Below are positions 8,486-17,959 of a stretch of DNA of 64,000 bases, one piece after another (position 1 is the first letter of the stretch; each line of letters opens with the position of its first letter). Below the pieces are notes generated by a model. That model did not search any database and was not told the DNA's origin. It saw nothing but the letters and a program-made list of their open reading frames with translations. Source of the stretch: Palsa-504 sp963808315. GTDB lineage: Bacteria > Actinomycetota > Actinomycetes > Streptosporangiales > Streptosporangiaceae. Location of the stretch: contig CAWEFK010000010.1 in assembly GCA_963808315.1 (NCBI GenBank), positions 248,001-312,000 of the forward strand, written 5' to 3'. A program made the translations under genes and the position numbers.

Positions 8486-9145
8486 TCAGCTTGTCGCTCC
8501 ATTAGTGAGAGCAAGTTCACTTAGCGAGGTCTCCGGGACGGGTGCAACGCCCAGGCAGTCGTGTGCCATCCCCGTCAGCAACTCGGTGAGCCGGTCGTGG
8601 GCCAGCCCGCTGCGGAAGAACAGCGTCGACTGGATCGCGCCGATCGCGGCGTGCACGGCCAGGCGCACCTCGCCGTCGGCCAGGTCGGGCCGCAGCGGGG
8701 CGAGCAGGTGCACCCACTCCTCGATGTAGTGCCGCTGGGCCCGGCTCAGCCTGCGGCGCTCGCTCTCGGGCAAGGTGCGCACCTCGCGGTGATAGACCGC
8801 CAGCGCGTCACGGTCGGTAAGCGCCACCTCGATCTGGTCCCGTACCAGCCTGGACAGGCTCTGCCCGTCGTCGGGGGAGGACGAGATGATCTCGGCCGCA
8901 CCCGACATGAGCCGGTCCATCACCCGGTCGGCCATGGCCACCAGGATCGCGGTCTTGCTGCCGAAATGACGGTAGACGCCGGACCCGACGATCCCGGCCG
9001 CGGCGCCGATGTCGGCCATCGAGATCGCGTCGAATCCGCGCGCGGCGCCGAGCGCGGCGGCCGCCACCAGGATCCGTTCCTTGCGGTCGGGATCGCGCCG
9101 CCGCGGCGATGATCTGTGCGCGGGCATCGCGGGCATCGCGGGCAT
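8486..9145 (-). CDS. TetR/AcrR-family regulator
   Basis: TetR-type repressor (219 aa). The N-terminal HTH is visible as ERILVAAAALGAARGFDAIS, MADIGAAAGIVGSGVYRHFG and SKTAILVAMADRVMDRL (residues ~22-80). The remainder is the helical ligand/dimer domain. The N-terminus starts with MPAMPAMPA, encoded by a 9-base triplicated word, so the true start could be any of the three ATGs. It diverges from the acyl-CoA dehydrogenase cassette at 9223 with an inverted repeat (9178-9201) between them. It therefore most likely represses that cassette and senses an acyl-CoA. Confidence 0.9.
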   Translation of the reverse strand: MPAMPAMPAHRSSPRRRDPDRKERILVAAAALGAARGFDAISMADIGAAAGIVGSGVYRHFGSKTAILVAMADRVMDRLMSGAAEIISSSPDDGQSLSRLVRDQIEVALTDRDALAVYHREVRTLPESERRRLSRAQRHYIEEWVHLLAPLRPDLADGEVRLAVHAAIGAIQSTLFFRSGLAHDRLTELLTGMAHDCLGVAPVPETSLSELALTNGATS

Positions 9146-9177
9146 CTAGCCAGTGTCGCATCTAAGCGCTAAGGTCG

Positions 9178-9201
9178 CTAGTGAATGACGAGTCACATTA
9201 G
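9178..9201. promoter_or_regulatory. Candidate TetR operator in divergent promoter region
   Basis: CTAGTG and CATTAG form imperfect 6-bp arms separated by 12 bases, between the divergent TetR gene and acyl-CoA dehydrogenase gene. Site size and position suit a TetR-family dimer. The Shine-Dalgarno AGGAGG of the dehydrogenase follows at about 9211. Confidence 0.4.
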
Positions 9202-9222
9202 CGGAGCTCCAGGAGGACCGGC

Positions 9223-10371
9223 GTGGACTTTGCCGAATCGGAGGAACACCGGGCCCTGCGGGCGGCCGTCGCCGAGATAGCCAAGGACTTCGGGCCCCGC
9301 TACTACGCCCAGCATGCCGCCGAACGGCTCCCGTGTGACGAGCTGTGGTCAGCTCTGGGCAAGGCGGGGTTCATCGGCGTGAACATCCCGGAGGTCTACG
9401 GTGGCGGCGGCGGGGGACTGACCGAGCTCGCCATCGTCTGCGAGGAGATCGCGGCCGCCGGAACCCCGCTGCTGCTCCTGCTGGTATCCGCGGCGATCTC
9501 GGCCGAGATGATCGCGGAGTTCGGCACCGAGGAGCAGCGTGCGACGTGGCTTCCGGGCCTGGCCGACGGCACGGCCAAGATGGTGTTCGCGATCACCGAG
9601 CCCGATGCCGGGTCCAACACCCTGCGGCTGTCCACCACGGCCGCCCGGGACGGCCAGGACTGGCTGCTGACCGGCACCAAGTACTACATCTCAGGCGTCG
9701 AGGAGGCCGAAGCTCTGCTGGTCGTGGCGCGCACCGGACAGGACGAGCGCGGGGCCCAGCTGTCGCTGTTCATCGTGCCGACCGACGCCGCAGGCCTGGA
9801 CAAACACCTGCTCCCGGTCGACCTGATGCTGCCCGAGCGGCAGTACACGCTGCACTTCGACGGCGTCCGGGTCGGCCCAGGCGCGCTCGTCGGCCAGCCG
9901 GGTGAGGGATTCAAGCAGGTGTTCCACGGCCTGAACCCCGAACGGATCACCGGTGCCGCCCTCGGCGTCGGCATCGCCAGGCATGCGCTGACCGCCGCGG
10001 CTCGTTACGCCTCCGAGCGCAAGGTCTGGTCCGAGCCGATCGGCGCCCACCAGGGCGTGTCTCACCCGCTGGCCAAGGCCAAGATCGAGACCGAGCTCGC
10101 GGCGCTGATGACCAGGCAGGCCGCCTGGCAGCACGATCACGGCCAGCCCGCGGGGGAGTCGTCCAACATGGCCAAGTACGCGGCGGCCGAAGCCGCCCTC
10201 GCCGCCATCGACGCGGCCATCCAGACGCACGGCGGGAACGGCGTGGCCAGCGAGTACGGCCTGATGCCCTACTGGGGCCTGGCCCGGCTGCTGCGCATCG
10301 CGCCGGTCAACCGGGAAATGATCCTCAACTACGTGGCCCAGCACAGCCTCGGGCTGCCAAGGTCGTACTAG
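9223..10371 (+). CDS. Acyl-CoA dehydrogenase
   Basis: FAD-dependent acyl-CoA dehydrogenase (382 aa) that introduces an alpha,beta double bond in an acyl-CoA. Family blocks: the N-terminal helical domain (ELWSALGKAGFIGVNIPEVY), the beta-domain signature MVFAITEPDAGSN, the flavin/substrate stretch LTGTKYYISGVEEA, and the C-terminal THGGNGVASEYGLMPYWG with the likely base in the C-terminal domain. Start GTG 9223 follows AGGAGGACCGGC. It is the first gene of a same-strand cassette (CoA ligase, carboxylase beta and alpha, TIGR03084) under the divergent TetR. In such cassettes it typically acts on a branched or isoprenoid acyl-CoA. Exact substrate unknown. Confidence 0.93.
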   Translation: MDFAESEEHRALRAAVAEIAKDFGPRYYAQHAAERLPCDELWSALGKAGFIGVNIPEVYGGGGGGLTELAIVCEEIAAAGTPLLLLLVSAAISAEMIAEFGTEEQRATWLPGLADGTAKMVFAITEPDAGSNTLRLSTTAARDGQDWLLTGTKYYISGVEEAEALLVVARTGQDERGAQLSLFIVPTDAAGLDKHLLPVDLMLPERQYTLHFDGVRVGPGALVGQPGEGFKQVFHGLNPERITGAALGVGIARHALTAAARYASERKVWSEPIGAHQGVSHPLAKAKIETELAALMTRQAAWQHDHGQPAGESSNMAKYAAAEAALAAIDAAIQTHGGNGVASEYGLMPYWGLARLLRIAPVNREMILNYVAQHSLGLPRSY

Positions 10372-10432
10372 CAGGCCGGGTCGCAGGAGCCCAGGTCGCA
10401 GGAGCCCAGGTCGTACTAGCAGGGGAGCAGCC

Positions 10433-12047
10433 GTGGACCTCGCGCGCAACCTCATCGGGCGGATCAACGTGGGTGACACCCTGACCCGCACCGCCGCCGC
10501 CCGGCCCGGTCAGCTCGCGATCATCGACGGCGGCCGGCGCTTCGAGCTACGCCGAGTTCAACGGCTACGTCAACCGGCTCGCCCACGGCCTGGCCGGGCT
10601 CGGTTACCAGCGCGGCGACGCGCTCGCGCTCGCCTCGGGCAACAGCGCGGAGTTCCTGGCCGTCTACTACGCCTGCGCCAAGCTCGGCGTGGTCTGCGTG
10701 CCGGTCAACCTGGGCTGGCGCCCGGACGAGGTGGCCTACGTGCTCGGCCACTCCGGCGCCCGCGGCATCGTGGTCGAGACGCAGCTCATCGCCGCGATGC
10801 GGGACGCCGTGGCCAAGGTCCCCGAGGTCGCCGACGTGATCGTCGCCGCGGGCACCGGGCAGGATCACGAACCAGAGCCGCGGGACCGGGCCTGGACCAC
10901 GATCGAGGCGCTGGCCGGCCACGACAACAAGACCGAACCGCAGGTCTTCGTCGATGACCGGGACCCGCTGAGCTACCTCTATACCTCGGGCACCACGTCA
11001 TTCCCCAAGGGCGTGGTCGGCTCGCACGTGGCGATCTACCTGGAGTCGATGTCCGGCGCGCTTGATTCCGGCTGGCGCGCCGACGACCGGTTCGTCGCGA
11101 TGATGCCAATGTTCCACACCGCGCAGGTCAACGCGTTCTGCACCCCGGCCATCCTGGTCGGCGCGACGATCTACGCGATGCGGGGGTTCGACCCGGCCGC
11201 CCTGCTCGCCCTGATCGAGCGGGAGCAGATCACCCAGATCTTCGGGCTGCCGATGATGTACCGGGCCGCGCTTGATCACCCCTCGTTCGGAGCGCACGAC
11301 CTGTCGAGCCTGCGCCGGGCGGTCTACGCGATGGCGCCGATGCCCGATGACCTCATCCGCCGCTGCCTGGACGGATTCGGCTGCGACTTCGCGCTGCTGT
11401 TCGGCCAGACCGAGATGAGCCCGATCACCACGCTGTTCCGGCCCGAACACCAGCTCTCCCACATCGGCGCGGTCGGCACCCCGCTGACCGGGGTCCAGGT
11501 CGCGATCATGGGCCCGCACGGTGAGCTGCTGCCGCCGGGGGAGGCCGGCGAGATCGTCTACCGGGGACCGAGCACGATGTCCGGCTACCTGCACAACTCC
11601 GAAGCCACCGATAAGGCGTTCTCCCGTGGCTGGTTCCACTCCGGCGACATGGGCCGGTTCGGTGACGACGGCGTGCTCTGGTTCACCGACCGCTCCAAGG
11701 ACGTCATCAAGACCGGCGGAGAGAACGTGGCGTCGATCGAGGTCGAGAAGGCCGTCTACGCCGCCGACCCGCGGGTCGCCGAGGCCGTCGTGGTGGGCCT
11801 TCCGCACGAGCGGTGGAGCGAGGCGGTCACCGCGGTGGTGGTCCCCAAACCCGGCGAGAAGATCGACGCCGCGGAGCTGATCGCCGCCATCAAGGCCAGG
11901 CTGGACGGCTTCAAGGTGCCCAAGTCGGTGATCGTGGTCGACCAGCTGCCCAAGACCTCCACCGGCAAGATCCAGAAGAACCTGGTGCGGGCCGAACACG
12001 CCGGCCACTATCAGACCGGACCCGATCAGACCGGACACGGGGGCTGA
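10433..12047 (+). CDS. AMP-dependent acyl-CoA synthetase, one frameshift
   Basis: ANL-superfamily ligase (~537 aa). It starts at GTG 10433 with AGGGGAG upstream (MDLARNLIGRINVGDTL). A frameshift near 10540 joins the ligase frame (YAEFNGYVNRLAHGLAGLG) that ends at TGA 12045-12047. Motifs: LYTSGTTSFPKGVV (P-loop), FGQTEMSPI, GWFHSGDMGRF, DRSKDVIKTGGENV, and the catalytic-lysine end LPKTSTGKIQKNLVR. It would supply the CoA ester used by the neighbouring dehydrogenase and carboxylase. The next gene begins five bases after its stop. Between this gene and the dehydrogenase a short word (GGTCGTACTAGCAGG) that includes the dehydrogenase stop is duplicated. Confidence 0.9.
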
Positions 12048-12052
12048 CGCCA

Positions 12053-13648
12053 GTGCCGATCCTCACCTCCCACGTCGACCCGGACGACGAGACCTTCCGC
12101 GCCAACCGCGCCGCGCAGCTGGCGGTGCTCGAGGAGCTGGGTCAGCAGCTCGAGCTGGCCATCGCGGGCGGTGGCGAGCGCTATCAGCAGCGGCACCGCG
12201 ACCGGGGGCGGCTGGGAGTCAGGGAACGCATCGAGCTCCTCGTCGACCCGGACAGCCCGTTCCTTGAACTGTCGCCGCTGGCCGCGTGGGGGACCGGGTT
12301 CACCGTCGGCGCCAGCGTGGTCACCGGCGTCGGCGTGATCTCCGGCGTCGAGTGCGTGATCATCGGGCACGACCCGACCGTGCGCGGCGGCGCGATGAAC
12401 CCGTACTCGCTGCGCAAGACGCTGCGCGCGCTGGAGATCGCGCGCACCAGCCGGCTGCCGGTGATGAACCTGGTGGAATCGGGGGGCGCCGACCTGCCGA
12501 CGCAAGCCGACCTGTTCGTCCCGGCCGGCCGCATCTTCCACGAGCTCACCGAGCTGTCGGCGCACGCGGTGCCCACGGTGGCGCTGGTGTTCGGCAACTC
12601 CACCGCGGGCGGCGCGTACGTGCCGGGCATGTGCGATTACGCGGTCCTGGTGGACGCCCAGGCCAAGGTGTTCCTGGGCGGCCCGCCGCTGGTCAAGATG
12701 GCCACCGGCGAGCAGGCCGACGACGAATCGCTCGGCGGCGCGCAGATGCACTCGAGGATCTCGGGGCTCTCGGACTACTTCGCGGCCGACGAGCTCGATG
12801 CGATCAGGATCGGCCGCGACATCATGTCCCGGGTCAACTGGCGCAAGGGCGGCCCGCGGCCGGGTCCGGCGGTCCCGCCCCGCTACGACCCGGACGAGAT
12901 CCTCGGCATCGTGTCCGCCGACGTCAAGGTGCCGTTCGATCCGCGCGAGATCCTGGCCCGGGTGGTCGACGGATCGGACTTCGACGAGTACAAGCCGCTG
13001 TACGGCACCTCGCTGGTGACCGGCTGGGCCCGGATCCACGGTTACCCGGTCGGGGTGCTGGCCAACCACCGCGGCGTGCTGTTCAGCGAGGAGGCCAAGA
13101 AGGCCAGCGAGTTCATCCTGCTGGCCAACGCCACCGACACGCCGCTGGTGTTCCTGCAGAACACGACCGGCTACATGGTCGGCACCAGCTACGAGCAGGG
13201 CGGGATCATCAAGGACGGCGCCAAGATGATCAACGCGGTGACCAACTCGGCCGTCCCGCACCTCACGATCAACATGGCGTCCTCGTTCGGAGCAGGCAAC
13301 TACGGCATGTCCGGTCGCGCCTACGACCCGCGCTTCATGTTCGCCTGGCCCGGCGCCAAGCTGGCCGTGATGGGCGCGGCCCAGCTCGCCGGGGTGATGT
13401 CGATCGTCGGCCGGGCCTCGGCCGCCTCGGCGGGCCGCCCGTTCGACGAGGAGGCCGACCGGGCCCGCACGGCGCAGATCGAGGCGCAGATCGAGGCCGA
13501 GGCGCACGCCTTCTTCGTCAGCGGGCGCCTGTACGACGACGGCATCATCGACCCGCGCGACACCCGCACCGTGCTCGGCCTGACCCTGTCCGCCGTCCAT
13601 TCGGGCCCGGTCGCCGGCCGCCGCGGCTTCGGCGTGTTCCGGATGTGA
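12053..13648 (+). CDS. Acyl-CoA carboxylase, carboxyltransferase (beta) subunit
   Basis: Biotin-dependent carboxyltransferase (531 aa) that moves carboxyl from carboxybiotin to an acyl-CoA. Crotonase-fold oxyanion segments are visible: NLVESGGADLPTQAD and NSTAGGAYVPGMCDY in the N-half, LQNTTGYMVGTSYEQGG and NMASSFGAGNYGMSGRAYDP in the C-half. The GAGNYGMxGRA pattern resembles methylcrotonyl-, geranyl- or other branched acyl-CoA carboxylases more than propionyl-CoA PccB. GTG 12053 was chosen because homology begins there and the preceding gene stops at 12047; the frame is open upstream. Its TGA overlaps a possible GTG start of the alpha subunit. Intact. Confidence 0.92.
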   Translation: MPILTSHVDPDDETFRANRAAQLAVLEELGQQLELAIAGGGERYQQRHRDRGRLGVRERIELLVDPDSPFLELSPLAAWGTGFTVGASVVTGVGVISGVECVIIGHDPTVRGGAMNPYSLRKTLRALEIARTSRLPVMNLVESGGADLPTQADLFVPAGRIFHELTELSAHAVPTVALVFGNSTAGGAYVPGMCDYAVLVDAQAKVFLGGPPLVKMATGEQADDESLGGAQMHSRISGLSDYFAADELDAIRIGRDIMSRVNWRKGGPRPGPAVPPRYDPDEILGIVSADVKVPFDPREILARVVDGSDFDEYKPLYGTSLVTGWARIHGYPVGVLANHRGVLFSEEAKKASEFILLANATDTPLVFLQNTTGYMVGTSYEQGGIIKDGAKMINAVTNSAVPHLTINMASSFGAGNYGMSGRAYDPRFMFAWPGAKLAVMGAAQLAGVMSIVGRASAASAGRPFDEEADRARTAQIEAQIEAEAHAFFVSGRLYDDGIIDPRDTRTVLGLTLSAVHSGPVAGRRGFGVFRM

Positions 13649-15840
13649 AAAAGATGAAGGACATGATGCCGAACGGATCCGTGGTACCTGCCCCAGCCCC
13701 CGTTCCAGCCGGTCCGATCGGCAAGCTCCTGATCGCCAACCGCGGCGAGATCGCGAGCCGCGTCATGCGCACGGCGCACGCGCTCGGCCTGGCCACCGTC
13801 GCGGTCTACTCCGACCCGGACGCCGGTGCCGAGTACGTGACGCTGGCCGACGAGGCGGTGCGGCTGCCCGGCGCGGCGCCCGCCGACACCTACCTGCGCG
13901 GCGAGGCGATCATCGCCGCGGCCCGGGCCACCGGCGCGGACGCGGTGCACCCAGGCTACGGCTTCTTGTCCGAGAACGCGGCCTTCGCGCGGGCCTGCGC
14001 CAGGCCGGCCTGATCTTTGTCGGCCCGGCCCCGGACACCATCGCCGCGATGGGTTCCAAGATCGAGGCCAAGGCCATCATGGCCGCGGCCGGCGTCCCGG
14101 TGCTGCCCGGGGTGAGGGTCGCCTCAGACGACGATACCGACCCCGCCGACCTGGCTGCCGAGGCACGCCGGACCGGGTTTCCGCTGCTGGTCAAGGCGGC
14201 GTTCGGCGGTGGCGGACGCGGGATGCGGCTGGTCCGTGACGCCGATGAGCTGGCCGGGGCGGTGCAGGCCGCGCGCCGGGAGGCGGCGTCGGCGTTCGGT
14301 GACGGGACCGTGTTCCTCGAGCGGTTCGTCGAGGACCCGCGGCACGTCGAGGTGCAGATCCTCGGCGACACGCACGGCACGGTGATCTCGCTGTTCGAAC
14401 GCGAGTGCTCCATCCAGCGCCGCTACCAGAAGATCGTCGAGGAGGCCCCGTCGCCGGCCGTGGACGACGAGCTGCGGGCCGCGCTCACCGCCGCCGCGGT
14501 GGCGGCCGGCCAGGCCATCGGCTACGTCGGGGCGGGCACCGTGGAGTTCGTCCTGGACGCGAGGGGCTCCTTTTACTTCCTGGAGGTCAACACCAGGCTT
14601 CAGGTCGAGCATCCGGTCACCGAGGAGGTGACCGGCCTGGACCTGGTCGAGCTGCAACTGCGCGTCGCCGCGGGCGAGCCGCTGCCGCCGGAGGCGACGA
14701 ACGCGAGGATCAGCGGTCACGCCATCGAGGTCCGGCTGTACGCCGAAGACGTCCCGGCCGGCTTCGTGCCGGTCACCGGCCCGCTGCATCGCTTCGCCAT
14801 CCCGGCGGGACCAGGCGTCCGGGTGGACACCGGATTCCGCGACGGGTCCGTGGTCAGCCCGCACTACGACGCGATGCTGGCCAAGGTGATCGCGCACGGC
14901 CGCACCCGCGCCGAGGCGGCCAGGCGGCTGGCCCGCGCGCTGGAGCGAGCCGAGATCCACGGCGTGACCACCAACCGCGACCTGCTGGCCGCCATCGTGC
15001 GCGAGCCGGAGTTCCTGGCCGGGCGGACCGACACCGGCTACCTCACCCGGCACGATCCGGCCGCCCTGTCCGCCGCGGCCCTGTCCGCGGCGGGGCCCGG
15101 GGCCACCGCGCTGCACGCGGTGGTCGCGGCGCTGGCCCGGCAGGCGGTGCACCGGGCCGAAGCTCCGGTGCTGGCCACGCTGCCGTCGGGCTGGCGTAAC
15201 GTCCGCTCCGCCGCCCAGCGCGTCACCTACCGCGCCGGCGGGCCGGCGACGGCGGCGGCGGCGGCGACGGCGGCGGCGGCGACGGCGGCGAGCTGACCGT
15301 GGCCTACCGGGTGACGGCCAGCCCCGCCGGGCTCGGTACTGCCGGGCCTGGTACTGCCGGGCCTGGTACCGCCGAGGCCGGCACCGCCGGACCCGGTACC
15401 GTCGAGGCCTCGGTCAACGACGTGCCGCTGGACGGCGCCCTGCTCCTGCACGCGGCCGGCCCGGACCGGGTCGACCTGGAGGTCGACGGGCTACGCCGCC
15501 TGTACCGGGTACACCGGGTGCAGGCCCAGACCTACGTTGACGCGAGCAACGGGTCGAGCACGCTGACCGAGGTGCCGCGGTTCGGCGAGCCGGACAAGAT
15601 GGCCCCGTCCGGGTCGCTGCTCGCCCCGATGCCCGGCCTGGTCCTGCGGGTGATGGCCGAGGTCGGCGCGAGCGTGGTCGCGGGCCAGCCGCTGATCGTC
15701 CTGGAGGCGATGAAGATGGAGCAGACGGTGGTCGCACCCGCCGACGGCATCGTGGCCGAGCTGCACGCCAAGGCCGGAGACCAGGTCAGCACCGGGCAGG
15801 TCCTCGCGGTCGTGGACGCCGGCCCCGGGAACAGGAGTGA
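13645..15840 (+). CDS. Acyl-CoA carboxylase alpha subunit (biotin carboxylase + BCCP), frameshifted
   Basis: Carboxylates its own biotin with ATP and bicarbonate. Biotin carboxylase domain: KLLIANRGEIASRVMRTAHA, HPGYGFLSENAAFA, then after a shift near 13995 SKIEAKAIMAAAGVPVLPG, FGGGGRGMRLV, HVEVQILGD, FLEVNTRLQVEHPVTEE. A second shift lies in a GGC/GAC-rich run (15240-15290). The C-terminal BCCP shows the biotin-lysine motif EAMKME at about 15710. A 15-base repeat encoding GTAGP is inserted at ~15337-15405. Start is uncertain: GTG 13645, or ATG 13654/13663. The BCCP frame runs without a stop into the next gene; TGA 15838-15840 in another frame is the likely true end. Confidence 0.88.
15337..15405 (+). 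repeat. In-gene 15-bp repeat coding for GTAGP units
   Basis: Head-to-tail copies of a word like GGTACTGCCGGGCCT, encoding GTAGP / GTAEA / GTAGP / GTVEA. They lie in the linker between biotin carboxylase and BCCP domains of the alpha subunit, a tolerant position where length can vary without disturbing the fold. Confidence 0.75.
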
Positions 15841-15844
15841 GGCC

Positions 15845-16799
15845 ATGCCGGTAGACATGGCCGCGCTGGCCGCCGACGTGGCCGCCGAGTCGGCCGTGAC
15901 CCGCGCCCTGGTGGCCGGGCTTGACGAGGCCGGCTGGCATCTGGCCACGCCCGCGGCCGGCTGGGACATCGCCGACCAGATCACCCACCTGGCCTACTTC
16001 GACGAGGTCACCGTCCAGACCGCGGTCGCGCCACAGGAGTTCCTGGCCGCGCGGGCGGACCACGAAGCGTGCGGGGGAGTCTCCCCGGATGACATCGCGG
16101 CGCGGTTCCGCGACCGCACGGCAGCTCAGCTGCTGGCCTGGTTCGACACCGCCCGGGCCCGGCTCATCGACACGTTCTCCGGCCTGGATCCGGCGCACCC
16201 GGCTGCCGTGGTTCGGGCCCGCGATGAGCGCCGCGTCCTCGCTGACCGCCCGGCTCATGGAGACCTGGGCGCACACCCAGGACATCGCCGATGCCCTCGG
16301 CGTCAGCCGTGAGCCCACCGGGCGGCTGCGCCACGTGGCGCACATCGGGGTCGGTGCCCGGGCCTACAGCTTCGCCGTGAACGCCAGACCGGCGCCGTCC
16401 GCCCCGGTGCGGGTCGAGCTCATCCCGCCGTCCGCCCCGGCCGGCGTGACCTGGGCCTGGGGCCCGGAAGATGCGGCGGACCTGGTTGCCGGGCAGGCCC
16501 TGGATTTCTGCCTGCTTGTCACCCAGCGACGGCACCGTGACGACGTCGACCTGACGATCGAAGGTCCCGCCGCCGGCGAGTGGATGGCGATCGCTCAGGC
16601 CTTCGCGGGAGCGGCAGGCCCCGGCCGGAAGGCTGCTCGAGAGGAAAGACTAGACGGCCCGGCCCAGCACGGGGCGGCCGCCGGTCCGCACCGCGAATTG
16701 CGGCGTATTCGTGACGGCCCGATGCGCAAGCCAAGGGGCTCGGTGATACCTGCGTTCCCGGCTCGTAGCGATTCATGGCGTCTGCGAATCAGTATGTGA
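15845..16799 (+). CDS. TIGR03084-family metal-binding protein, frameshifted
   Basis: DinB/maleylpyruvate-isomerase-like protein of the TIGR03084 family. ATG 15845 (MPVDMAALAADVAAESAVT) has AGGAGTGAGG upstream. Family blocks are GWHLATPAAGWDIADQITHL, AYFDEVTVQTAV, then after a shift near 16200 LMETWAHTQDIADALGV, LRHVAHIGVGARAYSFAV, WGPEDAADLVAGQALDFCLL and TQRRHRDDVDL. The histidines in HLAYFDE and TWAHTQD suit metal binding. Homology ends near 16625 (AQAFAGAAGPGR); the remaining ~55 codons to TGA 16797-16799 look like overrun. Members usually travel with acyl-CoA carboxylase genes as here; catalytic role unknown. As sequenced it is in frame with the BCCP. Confidence 0.82.
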
Positions 16800-17094
16800 G
16801 AAAGCGCACCTCAGTCTCGATCTGCCGGTATTCGCTCCGATGTGTGTTTTGTACCTTAAGTTACGTATTGTAGTCTCCCGAGACCTGCGGCAGGACAGTC
16901 ATAACTTCGCCGTCAGCCAATTTTGCTCGCCAAGCGAAAATATTACGTCGTAACGATCCGGGGTCGGCCCTAGCTGCGGCTACCGCACTGTCGCGAGCTG
17001 AACGTAGGCTCCGTCGCTGTCAGGCGCTTCCGAGGGCCACGGGCCTGTTGCGTGGCCTTCCGAGGGGAGCGCGCCCAGTTCGGAAAGGAGCCCT
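16800..17094. other. Leader region of the LysM/transglycosylase-like gene
   Basis: A 295-base non-coding stretch that is A/T-rich around 16840-16960 and then G/C-rich to the start of the secreted protein gene. Rpf/LysM genes of actinobacteria often have a cyclic-di-AMP (ydaO) riboswitch here. I looked for its conserved segments and did not find them. A promoter is expected in the A/T-rich part. Confidence 0.35.
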
Positions 17095-17895
17095 TTGGGC
17101 TGCCACAGGAAATTGAAACGTTCCCAGTTCTCACGTCGGCTGACGACCGCCGCCGTCCCCGCGCTGGCCGGGGTGGCCGCCGTGCTCTGCGTGTCACCGC
17201 AGGCCATGGCAAGCCCGCTAGCGCCGCATGTGCCGACCGATCGCGCCGCCGCCACCGCCGCTACCGGCACCGCTCAGGCCCGGGTGGGCCTGACACCCGC
17301 CCAGCTGCTGGCCGTGAGCCGGCAGGCCGTGGCGAGCACGCTCGCCGCTCCCGCCACGTACACCGTCCGGGAGGGTGACTCGCTCTCCACGATCGCCGAA
17401 CGCGTGTACCACGACCAGGCTGCCTGGCCGGTGATCTACTGGGCTAACCACAGCCAGGTGCACTGGGCCGACGACATCTCGGTCGGCCAGGTGCTGAAGG
17501 TCCCGGCCAAGCCGGCCCGGATCCCGGCCGCGCCGGGCGAACTCGGGCCCGCCGCGGCGGCTCCGGTGGCCTCGGCCGCTGTGGTCGCCAGCTCGGCGGT
17601 CGCCAGCCCGGCGGTCGCCAGCCCGGTGTCCGCGCCGGTGCAGACCGACAGCAGCTACTCGGGCGGCGGCGGCTTCGCCTCGTGCGTGATTGCCCGTGAG
17701 TCCGGCGGCAACTCCCAGGTCATGAACTCAAGCGGTCACTACGGCCTCTACCAGTTCAGCGCCTCGACGTGGGAAGCCTACGGCGGTTCGGCCGGTGACT
17801 TCGGCAACGCCAGCGTGGCCGAGCAGAACCAGGTGTTCAACAACGCGCTGGCCGCGGGCGGCCAGTCCAACTGGTCTGCCTACGACGGCTGCTGA
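17095..17895 (+). CDS. Secreted LysM plus transglycosylase-like (Rpf-type) cell-wall protein
   Basis: Exported protein (266 aa) acting on peptidoglycan. The N-terminus is a signal peptide (basic HRKLKRSQFSRRL, hydrophobic AAVPALAGVAAVLCV, cleavage after AMA). A LysM domain follows (YTVREGDSLSTIAERV to SVGQVLKVPA, residues ~85-140), then an Ala/Val/Ser/Pro linker. A C-terminal transglycosylase/resuscitation-factor-like domain closes it: CVIARESGGNSQVMNSSGHY with catalytic Glu, GLYQFSASTWEAYGGS, and final Cys in SAYDGC, likely disulfide-bonded. The start is TTG 17095, with GGAAAGGAG four bases upstream. It stands alone; the following gene is convergent. Confidence 0.9.
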   Translation: MGCHRKLKRSQFSRRLTTAAVPALAGVAAVLCVSPQAMASPLAPHVPTDRAAATAATGTAQARVGLTPAQLLAVSRQAVASTLAAPATYTVREGDSLSTIAERVYHDQAAWPVIYWANHSQVHWADDISVGQVLKVPAKPARIPAAPGELGPAAAAPVASAAVVASSAVASPAVASPVSAPVQTDSSYSGGGGFASCVIARESGGNSQVMNSSGHYGLYQFSASTWEAYGGSAGDFGNASVAEQNQVFNNALAAGGQSNWSAYDGC

Positions 17896-17959
17896 GTCTG
17901 ATCACAGCTGAGCTGGCGCTGGGCCCCGCGGCGATGTCATGCCGCGGGGCCCAGCGGCG

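Noticed and set aside
12026..13600. A 524-codon minus-strand frame opposite the carboxyltransferase
   Set aside because: Full-length antisense shadow of an intact, well-conserved gene; His/Arg/Val-rich and without any motif.
16800..17094. Cyclic-di-AMP (ydaO-type) riboswitch before the LysM/Rpf-like gene
   Set aside because: Such a riboswitch is common before these genes, but I could not find its conserved segments in this leader.
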